Below the pieces are notes generated by a model that was not told the DNA's origin, made no database searches, and was given only the letters and a program-made list of their open reading frames with translations. The position numbers and the translations under genes are program-made. DNA of 64,000 nucleotides from Mesorhizobium sp. NZP2298 (GTDB lineage Bacteria > Pseudomonadota > Alphaproteobacteria > Rhizobiales > Rhizobiaceae): assembly GCF_013170825.1 (NCBI RefSeq), contig NZ_CP033365.1, forward strand, positions 5,158,001 through 5,222,000, given 5' to 3'. Below, in pieces: positions 47,787-56,665 of this stretch (position 1 is its first letter; the number at the start of each line of letters is the position of its first letter).

Positions 47787-48382
47787 TGTGCGGCGGAACC
47801 GACGCTTCCGCCAGGATGAGACGATTGCGCGTGGCGATGCGCGCGCTCTGCCAGCCGCTTGCGCCTTTGCTCGCGAAAGACATTCATGCCCCAGCGCGTG
47901 GCACCGTAGAACAGGAGGCCGAACACCAGCCCGAGCGGCACCGCGCCGATCAGCATGGGTTCCAGCACGGGATGCCACAATTTCGCGAAGGAAAGCGTGT
48001 GCAGCATCTCGCCCAGATGCGCCGGCGGACCATGCGCCGGCAGGCGATCGTGCAGGATGAGCTTGCCGGTTTCCCAGGATGCGCCCCACAGAATGGGAAA
48101 AGTCAGCGGGTTGCCAAAGAAGACAGCGCCGAGCGCCGCCGCCACCAGATTGCCGGCGATAACCCAACACAGAACGGCGGCAATGATGAAATGGAAGCCC
48201 ACGGGAAAGAATGAAGCGAAGACACCAGCCGCCACCCCGGCGGCCACCGCATGCGGCGTCGCCTTCAGGCGCAGGATGCGCTTGGAAAAATACTGCAGCG
48301 AGCGCGAGAACGAACGGCGCGGCCACAGATAGGTGCGCACCCGCTCCAGGAGACCATCAGGCTTGCGGCGACGAAAAAGCAC
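47783..48382 (-). CDS. DUF2062 membrane protein
   Basis: 199 residues with an Arg-rich cytoplasmic start ([10 protein letters not shown]...WPRRSF), then [33 protein letters not shown] and a second membrane part around 140-170, ending in a basic tail. The pattern is that of DUF2062. Function unknown. Its stop overlaps the acpS start. Confidence 0.82.
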   Translation of the reverse strand: MLFRRRKPDGLLERVRTYLWPRRSFSRSLQYFSKRILRLKATPHAVAAGVAAGVFASFFPVGFHFIIAAVLCWVIAGNLVAAALGAVFFGNPLTFPILWGASWETGKLILHDRLPAHGPPAHLGEMLHTLSFAKLWHPVLEPMLIGAVPLGLVFGLLFYGATRWGMNVFREQRRKRLAERAHRHAQSSHPGGSVGSAAQ

Positions 48383-48523
48383 TCTGTTCCTATTCCCGAT
48401 ACTTTACAGCTTACATGCCGGCTGTCTCCAGCCGGGCTTCAACCGCCACATCTTGCGCTTTGCGGCCACTGAAAGGCAATCGCGACTTTGATATAGCGAT
48501 ACGCACCCCCGACAACAACCGAA

Positions 48524-48542
48524 GGCCGCCTGCAGGGCGGCC
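48524..48542 (-). terminator. Hairpin after the VOC gene
   Basis: GGCCGCC (48524-48530) and GGCGGCC (48536-48542) pair around TGCAG in the 264-bp gap between the VOC stop and the DUF2062 start. The following minus-strand sequence is only moderately T-rich. Confidence 0.45.
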
Positions 48543-48646
48543 GCACCGCCATAATTCTTGGTAAGGTTCGCCCTTCCAACACCGGACAATCACGGCGAAT
48601 TTGAGAAGCGCCTTCGGCTTTTTGTCGCAGTCGAATGCTTGAGATA

Positions 48647-49027
48647 CTACCGCAGGTACCGGCTGACCTCGACAAGATTGCCGTCCGGGTCGCGGAAATA
48701 GACGGACATCATCGGCCCCCGTGCCCCGACGCGTTCGACCGGTCCCAGTTCGAGCGCAACGCCATTGGCTTCGAGACGGGCACGGATTTCGTCGAGCGGC
48801 TGTTCGGTGATCAGGCAGAAATCGCCAGAGCCCGGAGTCGGAGCCTTCGCCTTGGGCTCGAAAGTGCGGCTGATCTCATGGACATTGATCTTCTGGCCGC
48901 CAAAAGCCAGTGCCGTCGGCCGGCCCGGCGCATCGATGCGCTCAAAGCCCAGCACGCGCTGGTAAAAGGCGCAGGTCGCCTCGAGCGAGGCCACGGTCAA
49001 CACGAAATGATCGATACCGACGATCAT
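48647..49027 (-). CDS. VOC-family protein (glyoxalase/fosfomycin-resistance fold)
   Basis: 126 residues starting MIVGIDHFVLTVASLEATCAFYQRVLGFE, with KINVHEIS, DFCLITEQPLDEI and SVYFRDPDGNLVEVSRY. Candidate metal ligands are His7, His54-like (VHE) and the C-terminal Glu. ATG 49048 would add seven residues. Upstream are two palindromic repeats separating it from pyrE. Substrate unknown. Confidence 0.84.
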   Translation of the reverse strand: MIVGIDHFVLTVASLEATCAFYQRVLGFERIDAPGRPTALAFGGQKINVHEISRTFEPKAKAPTPGSGDFCLITEQPLDEIRARLEANGVALELGPVERVGARGPMMSVYFRDPDGNLVEVSRYLR

Positions 49028-49041
49028 CGCCAATTTGCCTT

Positions 49042-49092
49042 CATGCATGTCATCCACTTCCAAAACCGCTGCACTTTTGGGCGACATGCATG
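49042..49092. repeat. Palindromic intergenic repeat, copy 1 of a pair
   Basis: CATGCATGTC...CCAAAA CCGCTGCAC TTTTGGGCGACATGCATG: long inverted arms around a CCGCTGCAC core. It is nearly identical to the copy at 49100-49148 and a degenerate copy at 24385-24430. The arm next to the VOC gene has mismatches and overlaps its possible start. Confidence 0.85.
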
Positions 49093-49099
49093 TTTGTTT

Positions 49100-49148
49100 C
49101 ATGCATGTCGTTGTCCCAAAACCGCTGCACACTTTTGGGCGACATGCA
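49100..49148. repeat. Palindromic intergenic repeat, copy 2 of a pair
   Basis: ATGCATGTCG-TTGT-CCCAAAA pairs with TTTTGGG-CGACATGCA around CCGCTGCACAC; the TTGT is bulged. It ends 3 nt before the pyrE stop, so it can serve as the pyrE transcript end. The spacing to copy 1 is about 58 bp. Confidence 0.88.
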
Positions 49149-49151
49149 CAG

Positions 49152-49730
49152 TCAAATGTTGCGGCTGCCGGGCTTGACCGCAGGTATCGCGGCAAGCTCC
49201 GGCGGCAGCCGGTCCGGCGGATAGGCTGGAACCTCATATTCGGCGAGCGCGATCAGCGGCACCCCGACATGGGTCTTCCCAGCCGAACGGTCGATGATGC
49301 AGGCCGCGGCCACCACCTCGGCGCCAAGTTCGCGCAGGCACTCGATGGTTTCGCGGATCGACAGGCCGGTGGTGACAATGTCCTCGACGATGACGACGCG
49401 CGCGCCCCGAGCGATCTCGAAGCGGCGCAGGCGGAACTCGCCCCCTTCCCGCTCGACCCAGATCGCCGGCACGCCGAGATGACGTGAGGTCTCGTAAGCC
49501 GGGATCAGGCCGCCAATCGCCGGGCCGACAATATAGTCTATCGTGCCCGGCACCGCGGCGCGGATCTTCTCGGCCAGCGCCTTGCACAACCGCTCGGTCT
49601 TGTCGGCATGCATGAACACTCGTGCCTTCTGCAGGAAGACCGGGCTGCGCAAGCCCGACGTCAGGATGAAATGCCCCTCCAGGACAGCGCCCGCCTCACG
49701 GAAAATGCCTAGCACTTCATCGGTGTTCAT
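49152..49730 (-). CDS. pyrE: Orotate phosphoribosyltransferase
   Basis: 192 residues. Core motifs [22 protein letters not shown] and the PRPP loop [18 protein letters not shown], with [17 protein letters not shown] before. Makes OMP in pyrimidine synthesis. It follows rsh by 24 nt, as in other Rhizobiales. Confidence 0.94.
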   Translation of the reverse strand: MNTDEVLGIFREAGAVLEGHFILTSGLRSPVFLQKARVFMHADKTERLCKALAEKIRAAVPGTIDYIVGPAIGGLIPAYETSRHLGVPAIWVEREGGEFRLRRFEIARGARVVIVEDIVTTGLSIRETIECLRELGAEVVAAACIIDRSAGKTHVGVPLIALAEYEVPAYPPDRLPPELAAIPAVKPGSRNI

Positions 49731-49754
49731 CAGGTCCCCCAGTTGCCAATTGTT

Positions 49755-51983
49755 TTAACCGTTCACGCGCCGTGCATCGCTGACGCTGGAATTGTCCTTG
49801 AGTTGAGACAGCAGCCGGTTGAGATGCTTCAGATCCCAGACTTCGAGATCGATCAGCATTTCGGTGAAGTCGGGCGCGGTGCGCACCATCGACAGCGTAT
49901 GGATGTTGGCGTCGTTGGACGCGACGACCTGGGCAATATCAGCGAGCGACCCTGGCGCATTGATGGCGGTGACCGAGACACGCGCTGGGAACCGTTCCTT
50001 GGTGCGCTCGTCGATGTCCCAGCGCACGTCGATCCAACGCTCGGGCTGGTCGTCGAAGGCCTGCAGCGCCGGCGACTGGATCGGATAGATGGTGATGCCG
50101 GTGCCCGGCTGGACGATGCCAACGATGCGGTCGCCCGGCACCGCGCCTTCCGGCGCGAAGCGCACCGGCAGGTCGCCGCGCACGCCTCGGATCGGCACGG
50201 CGCCGTCGCGTGGCTGGTCCTTGTCCTTGCGCGCCGCGCGGCCTGGAATCTGGAATAGCATGCCGGCGGCGTTGCGGATCTTCGACCAGCCCTCCTCGCG
50301 CTGCTTGGGGGCCGCGGGCGTAACACGCTCGTCCTTGTAGTCGGGGAAGACCGCCTTCATGACGTCGGCGGAGGCCAGTTCGCCACGGCCGACGGAGGCC
50401 AGCACATCCTCGATGTCCTTGCGCGCCAGCCGGTGCAGAACCGGCTTCAGGCTTTCCTTGGTGAAATTCTTGCCAGCCCGCTCGAAGGCGCGCTCCAGAA
50501 TGCGCGCGCCGAGGCCGGAATACTGCTTGCGGATGGCGTTCTTGGTGGCACGACGGATGGCGGCGCGCGCCTTGCCGGTGACGACGACCGATTCCCACGC
50601 GGCCGGCGGCACCTGCGCCTTGGAGCGGATGATCTCGACCTCGTCGCCGTTCTTCAGTTCCGTCATCAGCGGCATGATGCGGCCATTGACCTTGGCGCCG
50701 ACGCAGGTGTCGCCGACATCAGTGTGCACGGCGTAGGCGAAGTCGATGGGTGTAGCGCCGCGCGGCAAGGCGATCAGCATACCCTTCGGCGTGAAGCAGA
50801 ACACCTGGTCCTGGAAAAGCTCCAGCTTGGTGTTTTCGAGAAAGTCCTCTGGATTGTCGCCCTCGGCGAGTTGCTCGATGGTGCGCCGCAGCCAGGCATA
50901 GGCGTTGGTCTCCTTCGAGATCGCATGGCCGGCGCCGTTCGTCTTGCCGCCGGTGTCCTTGTATATCGAATGCGCCGCGACGCCGTATTCGGCAATCTTG
51001 TTCATCTCGCGGGTGCGGATCTGCAGTTCGACGCGCTGGCGCGACGGCCCGACGATGGTGGTGTGGATCGAACGGTAGTCGTTCTGCTTCGGCGTCGAGA
51101 TGTAGTCCTTGAAGCGGCCCGGCACCATCGACCATGTGGTGTGGATGGCGCCGAGCGCCCGGTAACAATCCTCGACCGTATCGACGACGACGCGGAAGCC
51201 GAAAATATCGGACAGCTGCTCGAAGGACAGCGCCTTGGCCTCCATCTTGCGGAACACCGACCAGGGCTTCTTCTGCCGGCTCTTCACGCTGGCGTTGATG
51301 GCATGCTTTTCAAACAACGCCGACAGCGCCTTTTCAATGTCGGTCAGCACGCCCTTGTTGCGCTCGAATATCTCGGCAAGCCGCGCGGTGACGGCACGGT
51401 AGGCTTCCGGATTGATGAAGCGGAAGGCGATCTCTTCCAGCTCTTCGCGCATGCCTTGCATGCCCATGCGCCCGGCCAGCGGCGCGTAGATGTCCATCGT
51501 CTCCTCGGCGATGCGCAGGCGTTTGGCCTCGGGCATATGGTCGAGGGTGCGCATGTTGTGCAGCCGGTCGGCAAGCTTGACCAGCAGCACGCGGACATCT
51601 TCCGAAATCGCCAGCAGAAGCTTGCGCAGGTTTTCCGCCTGCTCCGCCTTCTTCGACACGAGATCAAGCTTCTTAAGCTTGGTCAGGCCCTCGACCAGCT
51701 TGCCCATTTCGGGACCGAACAGATCGTCGATCTCGGCCCGCGTCGCCGTGGTATCCTCGATGGTGTCGTGCAGCAGGGCGACGGCGATCGTCGCCTCGTC
51801 CATGTGCATTTCAGTGAGGATCGCGGCGACTTCGAGCGGATGCGAGAAATAAGGGTCGCCGGAAGCGCGCTTCTGGTGGCCATGCTTCTGCATGGCATAG
51901 ACATAGGCCTTGTTGAGCAATGCCTCGTTGACGTCAGGCTTGTAGCGCTGGACGCGCTCGACAAGCTCATACTGACGCATCAT
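49755..51983 (-). CDS. rsh: Bifunctional (p)ppGpp synthetase/hydrolase
   Basis: 742 residues. HD hydrolase domain (GDPYFSHPLEVAAILTEMHMDEATIAVALLHDTIEDT), synthetase domain (FGFRVVVDTVEDCYRALGAIH, DYISTPKQNDYRSIHT, VELQIRT), TGS domain (FCFTPKGMLIALPRGATPIDFAYAVH) and a C-terminal ACT domain. Both hydrolase and synthetase motifs look intact. It controls the stringent response, which in rhizobia matters for symbiosis. A strong leader hairpin lies 30 nt before the ATG. Confidence 0.95.
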   Translation of the reverse strand: MMRQYELVERVQRYKPDVNEALLNKAYVYAMQKHGHQKRASGDPYFSHPLEVAAILTEMHMDEATIAVALLHDTIEDTTATRAEIDDLFGPEMGKLVEGLTKLKKLDLVSKKAEQAENLRKLLLAISEDVRVLLVKLADRLHNMRTLDHMPEAKRLRIAEETMDIYAPLAGRMGMQGMREELEEIAFRFINPEAYRAVTARLAEIFERNKGVLTDIEKALSALFEKHAINASVKSRQKKPWSVFRKMEAKALSFEQLSDIFGFRVVVDTVEDCYRALGAIHTTWSMVPGRFKDYISTPKQNDYRSIHTTIVGPSRQRVELQIRTREMNKIAEYGVAAHSIYKDTGGKTNGAGHAISKETNAYAWLRRTIEQLAEGDNPEDFLENTKLELFQDQVFCFTPKGMLIALPRGATPIDFAYAVHTDVGDTCVGAKVNGRIMPLMTELKNGDEVEIIRSKAQVPPAAWESVVVTGKARAAIRRATKNAIRKQYSGLGARILERAFERAGKNFTKESLKPVLHRLARKDIEDVLASVGRGELASADVMKAVFPDYKDERVTPAAPKQREEGWSKIRNAAGMLFQIPGRAARKDKDQPRDGAVPIRGVRGDLPVRFAPEGAVPGDRIVGIVQPGTGITIYPIQSPALQAFDDQPERWIDVRWDIDERTKERFPARVSVTAINAPGSLADIAQVVASNDANIHTLSMVRTAPDFTEMLIDLEVWDLKHLNRLLSQLKDNSSVSDARRVNG

Positions 51984-52012
51984 GGGCGGAATCTCTCGGA
52001 GATGACATGAAT

Positions 52013-52040
52013 CATGCGCCGCACTGCTGTACGGCGCATG
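52013..52040 (-). promoter_or_regulatory. Stable hairpin in the rsh leader
   Basis: CATGCGCCG (52013-52021) pairs perfectly with CGGCGCATG (52032-52040) around a 10-nt loop; TGA/TCA flanks extend the symmetry. It lies about 30 nt upstream of the rsh ATG, and could affect translation or mark rpoZ read-through. Confidence 0.45.
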
Positions 52041-52073
52041 TCATAGATAGCCACGAAACTGCCGAGACGGAAG

Positions 52074-52095
52074 TGCCGGAAACGTGTTCCGGGCA
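52074..52095 (-). terminator. Hairpin after rpoZ
   Basis: CCGGAA (52076-52081) and TTCCGG (52087-52092) pair around ACGTG, extended by TGCC/GGCA with one bulge. Located 17 nt after the rpoZ stop; weak, likely partial termination. Confidence 0.4.
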
Positions 52096-52111
52096 GGTCC
52101 AGAAAACTCTC

Positions 52112-52513
52112 TTAGTAATCGTCGCTCTTCTCAGGCGGCACAAGGCCTTCGATGCCGGCCAACAGATCTTCCTCGGTCATGCGATCGAAGGTGATGTTGT
52201 CCTCGGCATCGTCGGTTTCGGCGGCAGCGACGGCGCCGCCGGTCTGATCGGCGATCACCTCGCCATCGGCTTCGGGCTCGTCGACCTCGACGTGCTTCTG
52301 CAGCGAATGGATCAGGTCTTCCTTGAGATCGTCGGGCGACAGCGTCTCGTCGGCGATCTCGCGCAAGGCGATGACGGGGTTCTTGTCGTTGTCACGAGGA
52401 ACGGTGATCTGCGCGCCCTGGCTGATCTGGCGAGCACGGTGGCCGGCCAAAAGCACCAGCTCGAAGCGGTTGTCGACCTTGTCGATGCAATCTTCAACGG
52501 TTACGCGGGCCAT
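52112..52513 (-). CDS. rpoZ: RNA polymerase omega subunit
   Basis: 133 residues. [58 protein letters not shown] is the standard alphaproteobacterial omega. An acidic C-terminal extension (75-133) is usual in Rhizobiales. It is upstream of rsh. Confidence 0.95.
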   Translation of the reverse strand: MARVTVEDCIDKVDNRFELVLLAGHRARQISQGAQITVPRDNDKNPVIALREIADETLSPDDLKEDLIHSLQKHVEVDEPEADGEVIADQTGGAVAAAETDDAEDNITFDRMTEEDLLAGIEGLVPPEKSDDY

Positions 52514-52836
52514 GGACTGCCCCTTTCATGCCTGGATTTAATGGAAAACAGGCGCGGTCCATAACCCGAACGTCGCCAAAATACAAGCATCATGGCATTG
52601 ACGGGAGCATTGAGCACCCAATCTCCCGTTCAGACACCTGATTTGGCAAAACCGGGCCGCATCCTTGATTCGCCGCCGCGATCACAATTGCTTGCATTGT
52701 CCCATCACGCCTTGGATTGCCCCCAAACTGGCGTTATCTCGGATGGATAGGGTCGGCCGGTTTATTATGAGCCTGACCAATAGTCGCTACCGCATCTCGT
52801 TTAGACGGCCGCATTTTCGAAAAAGGACTATTTTCC
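52514..52836. other. Divergent promoter region of rpoZ and the NYN gene
   Basis: About 323 bp without a gene; the part near 52740-52836 is AT-richer. It should contain leftward promoters for rpoZ and rightward ones for the NYN gene. No repeat or RNA gene seen. Confidence 0.45.
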
Positions 52837-53418
52837 ATGTTCGACCCACGTGAAAAAATCGCCCTCTTCATCGACGGTGCCAATCTCTACGCCACATCGC
52901 GGGCGCTCGGCTTCGACATCGACTATCGCAAGCTGCTGTCCAGCTTCCAGAAGCGCGGCTATCTCTTGCGCGCCTATTATTATACGGCGCTGGTCGAGGA
53001 TCAGGAATACTCCTCGATCCGCCCGCTGATCGACTGGCTCGACTATAATGGCTTCAAGGTGGTGACGAAGCCAGCCAAGGAATTCACCGACTCGACCGGT
53101 CGCCGCAAGATCAAAGGCAATATGGACATCGAGCTCACCGTCGATGCGCTGGAACTCGCCGACGTCGTCGACCACTATGTCATCTTTTCCGGCGATGGCG
53201 ACTTCCGCACGCTCGTCGAGGCGCTGCAGCGGCGCGGCCGCAAGGTATCGATCGTCTCGACCATGGCCTCGCAGCCGCCGATGATCTCGGACGATCTGCG
53301 CCGCCAGGCCGACCACTTCATCGACCTGACGACACTCAAGAACGAAGTTGGCCGTGATCCCTCCGAACGGCCGGTGCGCCGGCCCGAACCGGCTGAAGTC
53401 GAAGAGGACGACTACTGA
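52837..53418 (+). CDS. NYN-domain (LabA/DUF88-like) putative RNase
   Basis: 193 residues. PIN-like NYN fold with acidic residues in IALFIDGANLYATSRALGFDIDYRKLL (Asp13, Asn16), GNMDIELTVDALELAD and YVIFSGDGDFRTLVEALQRRGRKVSIVS. The family is predicted to cleave RNA. It is widely conserved in alphaproteobacteria. A UDG gene follows 11 nt later, probably co-transcribed. Confidence 0.87.
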   Translation: MFDPREKIALFIDGANLYATSRALGFDIDYRKLLSSFQKRGYLLRAYYYTALVEDQEYSSIRPLIDWLDYNGFKVVTKPAKEFTDSTGRRKIKGNMDIELTVDALELADVVDHYVIFSGDGDFRTLVEALQRRGRKVSIVSTMASQPPMISDDLRRQADHFIDLTTLKNEVGRDPSERPVRRPEPAEVEEDDY

Positions 53419-53429
53419 GGCCGGTCGCC

Positions 53430-54086
53430 TTGACCGCCCTCTCCCATGCCGAACCCGATCGCGACTGCCCGCTGTGCCCGCGGCTGCATGACTTCATTGC
53501 CGAATGGCGGCAGCGCGAGCCGTCCTGGTTCAACGCACCGGTGCCAACCTTCCTGCCACTGGGCGGCGAGGATACCGTCCAGCTTCTGATCGTCGGGCTG
53601 GCGCCCGGCCTGCGCGGCGCCAACCGCACCGGACGCCCCTTCACCGGCGACTATGCCGGCGACCTGCTCTACTCGACATTGATCGCGCACGGTTTTGCAC
53701 GCGGTGAATTCAAGGCACGGCCCGATGACGGGCTGGAGCTTGTCGGCACCGCGATCACCAATGCGGTGCGCTGCGTGCCACCAGAGAACAAGCCGGTCGG
53801 CGCCGAGATTTCGACGTGCAGAACATTCCTGGTGCCGACCATCGCCCGCTTTCCCAACCTGCGCGCCGTTCTGGCGCTGGGATCGATCGCGCACCAATCG
53901 ACCGTGCGCGCGCTGGGCGGGCGCGCCGCAGACTATCCGTTCAAACATGGCGGGCAGATGGAGGCGGGCGATATCACGCTGTTTTCGAGCTATCATTGCT
54001 CGCGCTACAACACCAATACAGGCGTTTTGACGGAAGCCATGTTCGTCAATGTATTCAGCCAGATCGCGACGTTCCTGCGGAAATGA
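53430..54086 (+). CDS. Uracil-DNA glycosylase, family 4/5-like (Fe-S type)
   Basis: 218 residues. CPLC (Cys13, Cys16) with Cys115 and Cys130 give a pattern expected for a 4Fe-4S cluster. Motif A is GLAPGLRGANRTGRPFTGD (57-74) and motif B is SYHCSRYNTNTG; the lack of a catalytic Asp/Asn in the GLAPG motif fits the family-5 (UDGb) type acting on uracil and other deaminated bases. TTG start at 53430 is supported by GAGG at 53417-53420. The upstream NYN gene is on the same transcript. Confidence 0.82.
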   Translation: MTALSHAEPDRDCPLCPRLHDFIAEWRQREPSWFNAPVPTFLPLGGEDTVQLLIVGLAPGLRGANRTGRPFTGDYAGDLLYSTLIAHGFARGEFKARPDDGLELVGTAITNAVRCVPPENKPVGAEISTCRTFLVPTIARFPNLRAVLALGSIAHQSTVRALGGRAADYPFKHGGQMEAGDITLFSSYHCSRYNTNTGVLTEAMFVNVFSQIATFLRK

Positions 54087-54104
54087 CGCCGTACTATTCC
54101 TGAC

Positions 54105-54125
54105 GCGCTTCCCAAGGGAAAGCGC
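54105..54125. terminator. Hairpin between convergent UDG and oxidoreductase genes
   Basis: GCGCTTCCC and GGGAAAGCGC pair (one bulged base) around AA. It lies between two convergent stop codons and may end both transcripts. No strong T-run on either side. Confidence 0.45.
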
Positions 54126-54148
54126 TACGCGCCTTTCCCGGAATTGCT

Positions 54149-55162
54149 CTAGAACCCCTCCAGCACGATCTTGCCCTTGGCGGTGCCGGTCTCGATCAGC
54201 GCATGGGCGCGCTTCAGATTGGCGGCGTTGATACGGCCGAATGTTTCGCCCAGCGTGGTGCGGATGGTGCCGGCGTCGACAAGGCGTGACAGTTCGTTGA
54301 GGTGCTCGCCTTGCACGGCCATGTCCTGCGTCTCGAACAGCGAGCGCGTGAACATCAGCTCCCAATGGACCGAAACGCTCTTGCGCTTGAACGGATTGAT
54401 ATCGAGTGTCTGGGGATCGTCGATCAACCCGAACCGGCCCTGCGGAGCGATCAATTCGGCAATCTCGGCCAGGTGCCGGTCGGTATTGGTTGTCGAGAAC
54501 ACAAAGGCTGGTGCGCCGATGCCCAGCGCGGCGACTTCGGCGGCCAGCGGCCTGGAATGGTCGACGACATGATGGGCGCCAAGCCCAAGCACCCAGTCGC
54601 GTGTCTCTGGCCTCGATGCGGTGGCCACCACTGTCAGACCGGTCAGTTGGCGTGCAAGCTGGACCGCAATCGAGCCGACGCCGCCAGCGCCGCCGATGAT
54701 GACGATGGCATTCGCGGCGCCCATGACAGGCTTCTTCACGTCAAGACGGTCGAACAGCGCCTCGAAGGCGGTGATCGCCGTCAGCGGCAGCGCGGCAGCC
54801 TGCGCATAGTCGAGCGAGCCAGGCTTGCGACCGACAAGGCGCTCATCGACAAGGTGGAATTCGGCATTGGTGCCTTGCGGCGCGAGCGCACCGGAATAGA
54901 AGACGTCGTCACCGAGCTTGAACAGGCTGGCGTCCGGACCCGTTTCAACGACCCGACCGGCGGCATCCCAACCAAGCACCCGCCAGGTTCCGGCTTCGGG
55001 CCAGGCACTTCGGCGTATCTTGGTGTCGACCGGATTGACCGAGATCGCCTTCACCTCGACCAGCAGTTGACGGCCTGTCGGCTCTGGCTTGGGCAGGTCG
55101 ATATCGACGAGGGAGGCCTCATCAGTGATGGGAGCTGGGATCTGATAGCCGACGGCGCGCAT
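54149..55162 (-). CDS. Zinc-free NADPH:quinone oxidoreductase-like MDR protein
   Basis: 337 residues, medium-chain dehydrogenase fold. It starts MRAVGYQIPAPITDEASLVDIDLP, has VKAISVNPVDTKIR and the nucleotide-binding IVIIGGAGGVGSIAVQLARQL, and ends ALIETGTAKGKIVLEGF, as in zinc-binding-type quinone oxidoreductases that lack structural zinc cysteines. ATG 55162 chosen from the family alignment. It is divergent from a HxlR regulator 110 bp away, which probably controls it in response to electrophiles or quinones. Confidence 0.86.
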   Translation of the reverse strand: MRAVGYQIPAPITDEASLVDIDLPKPEPTGRQLLVEVKAISVNPVDTKIRRSAWPEAGTWRVLGWDAAGRVVETGPDASLFKLGDDVFYSGALAPQGTNAEFHLVDERLVGRKPGSLDYAQAAALPLTAITAFEALFDRLDVKKPVMGAANAIVIIGGAGGVGSIAVQLARQLTGLTVVATASRPETRDWVLGLGAHHVVDHSRPLAAEVAALGIGAPAFVFSTTNTDRHLAEIAELIAPQGRFGLIDDPQTLDINPFKRKSVSVHWELMFTRSLFETQDMAVQGEHLNELSRLVDAGTIRTTLGETFGRINAANLKRAHALIETGTAKGKIVLEGF

Positions 55163-55272
55163 TTTTGTCTCCGCGATTGCTGTTGAGCTTTGTCTGGGGC
55201 AGAGATGCGGACTATGCGCGCCAAGCGCAAGAATGCACATATAGAGCACATAGTGTCGAAAAGGATACCGTC

Positions 55273-55635
55273 ATGCCGCGCATTCGCCATGAGCGATTCG
55301 ATTGCAGCCCCGGCTGCACCGTGGAGGGAACGCTCCGCTATATCGACGGAAAGTGGAAGGGCGTCGTGCTCTACCATCTGTTCGAGGGGACGCTGCGCTT
55401 CAACGAGATACGCCGGCGCATTCCCAACTGCACGCAGCGCATGCTGACCAATCAGCTCCGCGAACTGGAAGCCGATGGGCTGATTGCCCGCAAGATCTAT
55501 CCGGAAGTACCGCCGAAGGTGGAATACAGCCTGACCCCGCGCGGCAGAAGCCTGGAGCCGGTCATAACAGCCTTGAAAGTTTGGGGCGATGCGAATGTGA
55601 CGTTGGCGCCGGAGGCATCGCAGGCGGCGGCTTGA
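55273..55635 (+). CDS. HxlR-family transcriptional regulator
   Basis: 120 residues, winged helix: DCSPGCTVEGTLRYIDGKWKGVVLYHLFEGTLRFNEIRRRIPNCTQRMLTNQLRELEADGLIARKIYPEVPPKVEYSLTP. Cys11 and Cys15 near the N-terminus are positioned like the redox/electrophile-sensing cysteine of this family. Divergent from the MDR oxidoreductase gene. Confidence 0.88.
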   Translation: MPRIRHERFDCSPGCTVEGTLRYIDGKWKGVVLYHLFEGTLRFNEIRRRIPNCTQRMLTNQLRELEADGLIARKIYPEVPPKVEYSLTPRGRSLEPVITALKVWGDANVTLAPEASQAAA

Positions 55636-55786
55636 AGCGGCCGCTGCTCAGCAATGGCAAGACGTGCAACCAAGGTAGCTTGGCGATGCCGGCGGCAACA
55701 GGATCGTCAATATTTGCAACGGCATAGCCCGGTTTGTGAAGAAACCGATTCGGACGCGCAATCCCGATCGCTTCGGCCGGACGGCC

Positions 55787-56497
55787 TCAATGCGCTGGTG
55801 CAAGCAGCGCCGTCAATTTCTCCGACCCGCCCTGCAAGACATTCAGGTCGACGTCACCCTGGATGCCATCCACGCGCCCCCTGTTGTGATACTGCCAATA
55901 GATCCAGTCGTGGCGATCCGGTTCCACCAGCAGAGAGCGAAGCCATAGCGGGCGCGCGGCGATCTGCCCGGCATACGCGACCTCGGCCTCATCGGTCAGA
56001 TAGACGATCGCCGTCTTGCCGAACGCTTCCTCGACAGGTCCGAGAAAAGCCTGGAGTTCGGTATTCAATTGTTCGGGCGATGGACGCTGCGGACAGTTGC
56101 CGCCGAACTCGATATCGACGACCGGAGGCAGCAAGGGCTGATCCTGCGGCACGACCGAGATGAAATTCTTCGCCTGGTCGGCGCCGGGCCGGCAGAAGGT
56201 GAAGAAATGATAGGCGCCGACGGCGAGGCCAGCCGCGCGAGCCTCACGCAGATTGGTGGCAAAGGCACGATCGACGTGATCGCCGCCCTCGGTCGCCTTG
56301 ATGATGGCGAAGGCGACATCGGCGGCGGCAACGCGCCGCCAGTCGATTTCGCCCTGATGGTGGGAAACGTCGATGCCTCTGACCGGATATTTGCCACGGT
56401 CCGGGGAGTATGTGTGGAAGTAGACGAAGCCACCGGCTGCGACCAGGGCTGCAAAGACCAGGCTGACCGATCCCCAGAGGATTATCCGGCTCTTCAA
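55787..56497 (-). CDS. GH25 family lysozyme (1,4-beta-N-acetylmuramidase)
   Basis: 236 residues. An N-terminal membrane anchor or uncleaved signal (about 5-27), then GIDVSHHQGEIDW (Asp43), IIKATEGGDHVD (Glu70), GAYHFFTFC and PPVVDIEFGG (Asp128, Glu130), the GH25 active-site set. It cleaves peptidoglycan, probably in the periplasm. Downstream of smpB but with an own gap of about 170 bp. Confidence 0.88.
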   Translation of the reverse strand: MKSRIILWGSVSLVFAALVAAGGFVYFHTYSPDRGKYPVRGIDVSHHQGEIDWRRVAAADVAFAIIKATEGGDHVDRAFATNLREARAAGLAVGAYHFFTFCRPGADQAKNFISVVPQDQPLLPPVVDIEFGGNCPQRPSPEQLNTELQAFLGPVEEAFGKTAIVYLTDEAEVAYAGQIAARPLWLRSLLVEPDRHDWIYWQYHNRGRVDGIQGDVDLNVLQGGSEKLTALLAPAH

Positions 56498-56543
56498 GAC
56501 GACCCTCTCTCAGGTATTTTCTGGCTCCATACGTTCGAAACTT

Positions 56544-56565
56544 GAAAGCCAAACGGTTGGCTTTC
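56544..56565 (-). terminator. Hairpin downstream of smpB
   Basis: GAAAGCCAA (56544-56552) and TTGGCTTTC (56557-56565) pair perfectly around ACGG. A similar but decayed motif (AACGCCAAATCGTTGGCTTT) lies at 56620-56643, so a short duplication is likely. Confidence 0.5.
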
Positions 56566-56665
56566 TTGGGCTACCGCCCGATACCCCGCCCTTCGCTATG
56601 GCTCCGGGCGTTCGTCGCTCGAAACGCCAAATCGTTGGCTTTTCGCCCGCTTCGCGGACCGCTCC

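Noticed and set aside
50433-52010. 525-codon open frame on the plus strand
   Set aside because: Antisense to rsh, which has clear domains throughout.
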